Translations under genes and position numbers: made by a program
Shown: piece after piece, positions 59,815-64,000 of the stretch
How the letters are laid out: every line of letters begins with the position of its first letter
Numbering within the stretch: position 1 is the stretch's first letter
DNA from: DATKQJ01 sp035534295
GTDB taxonomy: Bacteria > Chloroflexota > Dormibacteria > Dormibacterales > Dormibacteraceae
Assembly (NCBI GenBank): GCA_035534295.1
Contig: DATLSE010000009.1
Location: forward strand, 1 to 64,000
Reading direction: 5' to 3'
DNA: 64,000 bases
The notes under the pieces: model-generated
The model's input: the letters and a program-made list of their open reading frames with translations, nothing else
Database searches by the model: none
Told to the model about the DNA's origin: nothing

Positions 59815-59959
59815 GGGAGGCTCCGCCGGGCAGCCCGAAGATCAGGCCCAGGGTCAGGGACGCGAGCAGGAGTCCGACCAACAGACCGGGAAAGCCAGCG
59901 CGCTTGCGTCCCCAGAAGAAGAGCCAGAGCGGATTGGGTCGGCGCCGCTGTGGGCTCAC
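59708..59959 (-). CDS. Small two-helix membrane protein
   Basis: An 83-residue protein with two predicted membrane spans, residues about 24-44 (GLLVGLLLASLTLGLIFGLPG) and 50-73 (RWAILVSAAALVLLIVASVILALW), with basic ends. No known family. It overlaps the 3' end of larB by 107 bases and the end of the HAD gene by four bases, so it is likely the second gene of that operon. Function unknown. Confidence 0.6.
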   Translation of the reverse strand: MSPQRRRPNPLWLFFWGRKRAGFPGLLVGLLLASLTLGLIFGLPGGASLSRWAILVSAAALVLLIVASVILALWATLFPRRRR

Positions 59960-60669
59960 CCAAGGCCCCCAAGGTATTCGGGCAGCTGCTCCAGCGCCGC
60001 GATCGAGGGGATCTGGGCTGCAATCGGGCCTGCCGCCAGGGCGCGGCAGATGACCGCCGCCATGCCGGCCCGGAGCGGCCCCAGGTAATCCTCCTCGAGG
60101 CGGTCACCGACGTAGATCACGTCTTGCGGCGCCCAGCCGAAGCGCTCGAGGGCGGCCCGATAGAAGCGGGGATCGGGCTTTCGGCATCCCAGCTCGCTCG
60201 AGAATACGGCCCCGTCCACGAGTTCAAGCAGGCCCTGACGGCGCAGCTGGCGGTGGAGCATGGGGCCGGGAAAGGGGGCGTTGGAGGCGACCGCCAGGCC
60301 CAGGCCCCGAGCGCGCAGGGTTCGCAGGGCGGAATGTACGCCAGGCGCGGGAATCACGGCCGAGGCCCATACGTCCTGCTCCAGGTCGATGATGCGCCAG
60401 AGCGTATCGGAGTCCAGATCCAATCCCGCGCGCCGCCACGCGGCGCGGTAGTAGGCGAAGTAGTCGGAGCCGCCGGTGGCGCGGTCGAACTCGGCCAGCC
60501 CCTCTTCCAGCGGGACCAGAACCTGCTCCAAAATCCAGTTCGCCGAGGGGGCGGGAGGGGGCAGCCAGCCTCGAACTCGCTCCATCGCGGCCAGGAGCTG
60601 GGGGCGGGGATAGCTGAAGGAGACCAGGGTCAGTCCGTAGTCGAAGAGTATGGCGCGGATCACCTGCAT
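59956..60669 (-). CDS. HAD-family hydrolase
   Basis: A 237-residue haloacid-dehalogenase-type enzyme. Motif I is ILFDYGLTL: the first Asp is present but the second (two residues on) is glycine. Motif II is LAVASNAP, motif III GCRKPDPRFY with Lys, motif IV IYVGDRLEEDYLG. A cap domain lies between. Hydrolysis of a phosphate ester is likely. The lost general acid occurs in some HAD members. It diverges from moaC, with about 11 bases between starts. Confidence 0.82.
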   Translation of the reverse strand: MQVIRAILFDYGLTLVSFSYPRPQLLAAMERVRGWLPPPAPSANWILEQVLVPLEEGLAEFDRATGGSDYFAYYRAAWRRAGLDLDSDTLWRIIDLEQDVWASAVIPAPGVHSALRTLRARGLGLAVASNAPFPGPMLHRQLRRQGLLELVDGAVFSSELGCRKPDPRFYRAALERFGWAPQDVIYVGDRLEEDYLGPLRAGMAAVICRALAAGPIAAQIPSIAALEQLPEYLGGLG

Positions 60670-60680
60670 ATCCTTACCAG

Positions 60681-61157
60681 GTGGAGAGCGGGAGGTTGAC
60701 GCACGTCGACGAGGGCGGAGCGGCGCGCATGGTCGATGTCGGGGACAAGGCGGTGACCCGGCGCGAGGCCAGCGCCGAATCGCTGGTGCTCATGGCCGCC
60801 GCCACCATCGAGCTGATCCGCCAGGATCGCCTGGCCAAGGGGGATGCGCTCAGCGTGGCGCGCCTGGCCGGCATCATGGCCTGCAAACGCACCTCCGAGC
60901 TCATCCCGCTCTGCCATCCGATCCGGATCACCAAGGCCGAGGTCGCCCTTACCATCGTGGCCGAGGGCGTGCACGTCGAATCCCGGGTGGTTGCGGTCGA
61001 TCAGACCGGGGTGGAGATGGAAGCACTGACCGCGGCGGCGGTGGCGGCTCTGACCCTCATTGACATGGTCAAGGGAGTCGAGCGCGGCGTTCAGATCGAA
61101 TACGTGCGCCTGCTCACCAAGAGCGGCGGAAGGAGCGGTGAGTGGCGCCGGGAATGA
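60681..61157 (+). CDS. moaC: Cyclic pyranopterin monophosphate synthase MoaC
   Basis: A 158-residue molybdopterin enzyme. It opens LTHVDEGGAARMVDVGDKAVTRREA, contains RLAGIMACKRTSELIPLCHPI (with the conserved active-site residues), VEMEALTAAAVAALTLIDMVKG and a Lys-containing end. MoaC completes the rearrangement started by MoaA. GTG at 60681. It overlaps mog by 16 bases, so both are likely co-translated. Another molybdenum gene in the window is the xdhC pair at 54-56 kb. No moaA, moaD, moaE or mobA here. Confidence 0.94.
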   Translation: MESGRLTHVDEGGAARMVDVGDKAVTRREASAESLVLMAAATIELIRQDRLAKGDALSVARLAGIMACKRTSELIPLCHPIRITKAEVALTIVAEGVHVESRVVAVDQTGVEMEALTAAAVAALTLIDMVKGVERGVQIEYVRLLTKSGGRSGEWRRE

Positions 61158-61636
61158 GACCTAAGACCTGCATCCTGACGGTCTCGGACCGTGCCTACCA
61201 CGGGGAACGGGCCGACGAGAGCGGTCCCCTCCTGGAGCGGGTGCTGAGCCAGGCGGGATTTGACGTGACCGGGATCGAGGTCGTGCCGGACAATCGGGAG
61301 CAGATCATTGACTTCCTGCTCTCCGCCGTGGGTGAGGCGCACGACCTGATCGTGACCACCGGAGGCACCGGGCTGGGACCACGCGACCTGACCCCACAGG
61401 CGACCCAGGCCGTACTCGACTATGAGGTCCCGGGTCTGGCCGAGACCATGCGACAGCAGGGCCTGATGACAACCCCCGCCGCTGCCCTCTCGCGCTCCGT
61501 GGTCGGCGTTCGCGGGCGCACCCTGATCGTCAACCTACCCGGCAGTCCGAGTGCTGCGCGCGAGTCGTTGGACGCGATTCTGGGAGTGCTCCCCCACGCT
61601 CTCGACCTGCTGCGAGGCGAGACCGAGCATCCTTGA
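61142..61636 (+). CDS. mog: Molybdopterin adenylyltransferase (MogA/MoaB type)
   Basis: A 164-residue enzyme activating molybdopterin for metal insertion. CILTVSDRAYHGERADESGPLL opens the domain; VPDNREQI, DLIVTTGGTGLGPRDLTP (the GGTG signature) and VNLPGSPSAARESLDAIL follow. Two starts are possible: GTG at 61142 with AAGGAG six bases before it, used here, or ATG at 61154 overlapping the moaC stop as ATGA. It overlaps pxpA by four bases at the 3' end. Confidence 0.92.
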   Translation: MAPGMRPKTCILTVSDRAYHGERADESGPLLERVLSQAGFDVTGIEVVPDNREQIIDFLLSAVGEAHDLIVTTGGTGLGPRDLTPQATQAVLDYEVPGLAETMRQQGLMTTPAAALSRSVVGVRGRTLIVNLPGSPSAARESLDAILGVLPHALDLLRGETEHP

Positions 61637-62283
61637 GGCTCTGCGCCGACCTGGGCGAGGAAGGCGGTCACGACTCGGATCTGATCGAGCTCCTCGACTG
61701 CGCCAGCGTGGGCTGCGGCGTTCACGCCGGTTCCCCCCGGGAGACCGAGCGCGTGGTCGCGCTCTGCCGGCGGGCGGGTCTTGAGATCGGGGCTCATCCC
61801 GGATTCGACGACCGGGAGGGATTTGGGCGGCGTCCGGTCGATTTGGAGCCGGCCGCGTTGGAAGATTTGCTGGAGACGCAGCTCGGATTCCTGCTCACGC
61901 TGACCGAGCTCGGATTCGTCAAACCGCACGGCGCTCTCTATCACCAGTGTCAGAACGATCCCGAAGCGGCCGAGGTGCTGGTCCGGGTGGCCAGACGCCA
62001 TGGGCTGGCGCCGATGGGCCAGCCCGGTCTCGAGCTCGAGGCAGCCATCAGGCGTCTCCCCGGGTCCTGGTTGAGGGAGGGGTACGCCGATCGCGCCTAT
62101 GACGGCGCGGGCCGGCTTCGGCCCCGCTTAGAGCCCGGGGCCTTGCTCGGCCCCCAGGCGGCCGCGGATCAGACCCGGCGCCTGCTGAACTCGGGTGCGA
62201 TCGACGTGATCTGCGTCCACGGAGATGGGGCGGGCGCGCTCGAGACCGCGCGCGCGGTGGCTCGGGAGCTGCGCCACACGTAG
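61633..62283 (+). CDS. pxpA: 5-oxoprolinase subunit A (LamB/YcsF family)
   Basis: A 216-residue member. MRLCADLGEEGGHDSDLI starts at TTG 61633; it has CGVHAGSPRETERVVALC, IGAHPGFDDREGFGRR, VKPHGALYHQC, EGYADRAYDGAGRLRPRL and ICVHGDGAGALETARA. The protein works with PxpB and PxpC to open 5-oxoproline to glutamate with ATP. It is about 30 residues shorter than the usual 250. It shares four bases with mog and faces pxpC tail to tail, 10 bases away. Confidence 0.9.
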   Translation: MRLCADLGEEGGHDSDLIELLDCASVGCGVHAGSPRETERVVALCRRAGLEIGAHPGFDDREGFGRRPVDLEPAALEDLLETQLGFLLTLTELGFVKPHGALYHQCQNDPEAAEVLVRVARRHGLAPMGQPGLELEAAIRRLPGSWLREGYADRAYDGAGRLRPRLEPGALLGPQAAADQTRRLLNSGAIDVICVHGDGAGALETARAVARELRHT

Positions 62284-62293
62284 TCCTGATCGA

Positions 62294-63226
62294 TCAGGAC
62301 CGGATGGAATCCAGCGCGGCCCTCTGCTCCGCGCGCGCCTTTGCCGCCTGGTCGAGATCGACGAGCTCCAGCCTCAGGCGATCGTGGGGACGCAACTGAG
62401 CCGCCAGCGGTAGGTCGGCCGAGATCACCGTCACCGGTACGGGGTAGCCCCCCGACGCCGGATGATCGGACATGAGCAGGATTGGCTGCCCACCCGGCGG
62501 CAGCTGCACACAGCCGGTGGTGACCGGGAATGAGGCCAGATCGGTGGCCAAAGGGGCCATGGCCGGCCCTCGGAGGCGGTATCCCATGCGGTCGCATTCC
62601 TCGGTCAGCGACCACTCCGACTGCAAGAGCTGGTCGCGCGCCGGTGGCAGCAGGAGCTCAAGGTGAGGTCCGGCCAGGACTCGAAGCCGGGCGTGCCCGG
62701 AATACTGGGGTCGTAGCCCCCACTCCAGACGGCGCCCCGCCACCCCGGCCCCCGCGATCTCCCCCCGATCGATGCGATCGCCGGCGCCAAGCCGTCGGCC
62801 CAGCCCGCCCAGCCCCGCCAGGGCATACGTGGAGCGCGATCCAAGCCAGAGCTGGCCCAGAAATCCACCCCGCACCGCAACGTAGGCGCGCTCCCCCAGG
62901 TCCATCCCCTCCAGGCTGATGCGGTCGCCGGCGGAGACCAGGAACGAGGTCCAGGCCGGGGCTACCGAGCCGTTCAGGCGCAGGGAGGGCTCTCCTCCGG
63001 CAACGGCAAGGAGGGCAGGGCCGAGCGCCTTCAGGATCAGGCCGCCCCGGGTTATCTCCAGCGCCGCCAGTCCGTCCGGGTTGCCCACCAGGCGGTTGGC
63101 GGCGATCAAAGCGAAGCGGTCCATAGCCCCGCCCGGGGGAATGCCAGCTGAGCGATGCCCCGGCCGGCCGAGGTCCTGGAGGGTAGCCAGGGGCCCACTG
63201 CCCAGGACCTTAAAGCCCTCCGGCAT
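62294..63226 (-). CDS. pxpC: 5-oxoprolinase subunit C (biotin-dependent carboxyltransferase-like, KipA family)
   Basis: A 310-residue protein beginning at ATG 63226 (the longer frame runs into pxpB). FKVLGSGPLATLQDLGRPGHRSAGIPPGGAMDRFAL is the KipA start; the rest includes YVAVRGGFL, LRVLAGPHLEL, DRMGYRLRGPAM and LMSDHPASGGYPVPVTVISADLPLAAQLRPHDRLRL. Start overlaps the pxpB stop by one base. Complements pxpB and pxpA. Confidence 0.92.
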   Translation of the reverse strand: MPEGFKVLGSGPLATLQDLGRPGHRSAGIPPGGAMDRFALIAANRLVGNPDGLAALEITRGGLILKALGPALLAVAGGEPSLRLNGSVAPAWTSFLVSAGDRISLEGMDLGERAYVAVRGGFLGQLWLGSRSTYALAGLGGLGRRLGAGDRIDRGEIAGAGVAGRRLEWGLRPQYSGHARLRVLAGPHLELLLPPARDQLLQSEWSLTEECDRMGYRLRGPAMAPLATDLASFPVTTGCVQLPPGGQPILLMSDHPASGGYPVPVTVISADLPLAAQLRPHDRLRLELVDLDQAAKARAEQRAALDSIRS

Positions 63227-63822
63227 CAGCGGTCCACGGGCTGGAAGCGGACCCGATCGCCGGCCTGGAGCACAGCCGGTGAGCCCGAGCCGGGCAGGAA
63301 GAGGGGGAGCGAGGTCCGTCCGATCAGGTGCCACCCTCCCGGGCATGCGATCGGGTAGACCCCGGTCAGGTCCTCGGCCATGGCCACCGATCCCGCCGGA
63401 ACACGGGTTCTGGGGACCGAGCGCCGGGCCAGGCGGAGGGAGGCGGGCAGGGGTCCCAGGTAGCCCCAGCCGGGCACGAATCCGAGCATGAAGCAGCGAT
63501 AGGTGGTGGCGGAGTGGAGCCGGACCAACTCGGCCACGTCCAGGCCCAGCCGGTCGGCGCAGTCGGCCAGGTCGGGCCCGTCATAGATCACGGGTATCCG
63601 GTGGAGCCGGCCCGGGACCTGGTCTGGGGAGGGAGCCTTAAGGCCGCGCGAGATGGAGGAGCGGAGGCGTTCGGCGTCGGTCTCCTCGGGATCGAAATGC
63701 ACCGTGACCGAGGCGTAGCCGATGACCGCCTCCTCGACGTCCCGGCGCCGCTGCAGGAGCCGGGCCAGGGCCCGGGCGCGAGCGTTGAGAGCCGCCGGTG
63801 TTCCCCCTGAGAGGTCGACCAT
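63226..63822 (-). CDS. pxpB: 5-oxoprolinase subunit B (KipI family), start uncertain
   Basis: A 198-residue KipI-type protein from ATG 63822. HRIPVIYDGPDLADCADRLGL, TTYRCFMLGFVPGWGYLGPLP (the FxPGFxYL hallmark) and the VYPIACPGGWHLIGRT loop are present. The N-terminal strand is incomplete: upstream in frame SIFDLGDRALM corresponds to the typical FxPLGDRAL start, but no ATG, GTG or TTG precedes it; an ATC at 63847-63849 is at the right place. It lies after folC and before pxpC. Confidence 0.88.
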   Translation of the reverse strand: MVDLSGGTPAALNARARALARLLQRRRDVEEAVIGYASVTVHFDPEETDAERLRSSISRGLKAPSPDQVPGRLHRIPVIYDGPDLADCADRLGLDVAELVRLHSATTYRCFMLGFVPGWGYLGPLPASLRLARRSVPRTRVPAGSVAMAEDLTGVYPIACPGGWHLIGRTSLPLFLPGSGSPAVLQAGDRVRFQPVDR

Positions 63823-63869
63823 CAGGGCTCGATCGCCGAGATCGAAGATTGACGCTGCCGGCCTCCCGC

Positions 63870-64000
63870 TCAGAGCAGTTCCCCAACCAGGTAGAGCGAA
63901 CCGCAGACCAGGATCATGGCCTTGGGGCCGGCCAGCTCCCGAGCCCGCTGCAACGCCAGCGCTGCCGGCTCGAGCGACTCCCCTCCGCCCCAGAGGCCGC
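63870..64000 (-). CDS. folC: Folylpolyglutamate synthase, C-terminal end
   Basis: Frame open from the right edge to a TGA at 63870-63872. The last 43 residues include LQRARELAGPKAMILVCGSLYLVGELL, the diagnostic GSLYLVGE end of FolC. It extends the glutamate tail of folates. Its upstream portion is outside the window. It is followed by pxpB. Confidence 0.85.
   Translation of the reverse strand, partial: GLWGGGESLEPAALALQRARELAGPKAMILVCGSLYLVGELL

Noticed and set aside
1..64000. CRISPR array or insertion sequence
   Set aside because: No regularly spaced direct repeats, no cas genes and no transposase frame were seen.

Overview
The window is most likely a chromosomal segment around the replication origin of a high-GC, free-living bacterium. 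The order rpmH-rnpA-yidD-yidC-jag on the minus strand, divergent from dnaA-dnaN-recF-dciA on the plus strand, with parA-parB close by, is the classic oriC neighbourhood. Gene orientation flips at the origin, as expected for two replichores. An orthodox folate/peptidoglycan/thiamine gene set, a FemAB-type ligase, a MurE without the usual meso-diaminopimelate signature, abundant GTG/TTG starts and very dense tail-to-tail overlaps fit an uncultivated Terrabacteria lineage (Chloroflexota or Candidatus Dormibacterota-like). That placement is inference; no 16S gene is present.

Region 1-9.9 kb: a visibly lower-GC block packed with signalling genes. It holds a universal-stress domain tail, a GT2 glycosyltransferase, a metallophosphoesterase, a membrane histidine kinase facing a NarL-type regulator, an HD-GYP phosphodiesterase fused to a whole MFS transporter, a three-gene mini phosphorelay (OmpR-type regulator, free-standing DHp-like peptide, free-standing receiver), a GAF protein and a second histidine kinase whose membrane part lies in a separate overlapping frame.

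Region 9.9-21.6 kb: one long minus-strand block with gyrA, fabF, plsX and gyrB packed together, preceded by the glycine cleavage genes gcvT-gcvH-gcvPA-gcvPB and a degenerate sigma-like protein. Region 21.6-33.6 kb: CPBP protease, parAB, signal peptidase, M16 peptidase, membrane-insertion and RNA-processing genes, oriC, dnaA, dnaN, recF and dciA. Two parS-like 16-mers sit inside the first codons of the lepB and M16 peptidase genes. The rpmH frame appears to start with ATC.

Region 33.6-55 kb: helicase-nuclease, glycosyltransferases, cytochrome c, beta-propeller lipoprotein, DUF4388 protein, FemAB-like ligase, folP-folK fusion, murE, a thiamine thiazole cluster with a ThiS-class V aminotransferase fusion, rsmG, lysA and a Ser/Thr kinase. 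Region 54-64 kb: an xdhC-cysteine desulfurase pair, a small accessory patch (truncated YefM-like antitoxin, VapBC, an SDR remnant, an unknown 426-residue protein, a tRNA-Pro 3' fragment), then larB, a HAD hydrolase, moaC-mog, the 5-oxoprolinase genes pxpA and pxpBC, and the 3' end of folC at the right edge.

The best candidates for something new are the ThiS-aminotransferase fusion in the thiG cluster, the HD-GYP-MFS fusion with its split phosphorelay neighbours, the ATC start of rpmH, and the gyrB-plsX-fabF-gyrA arrangement.
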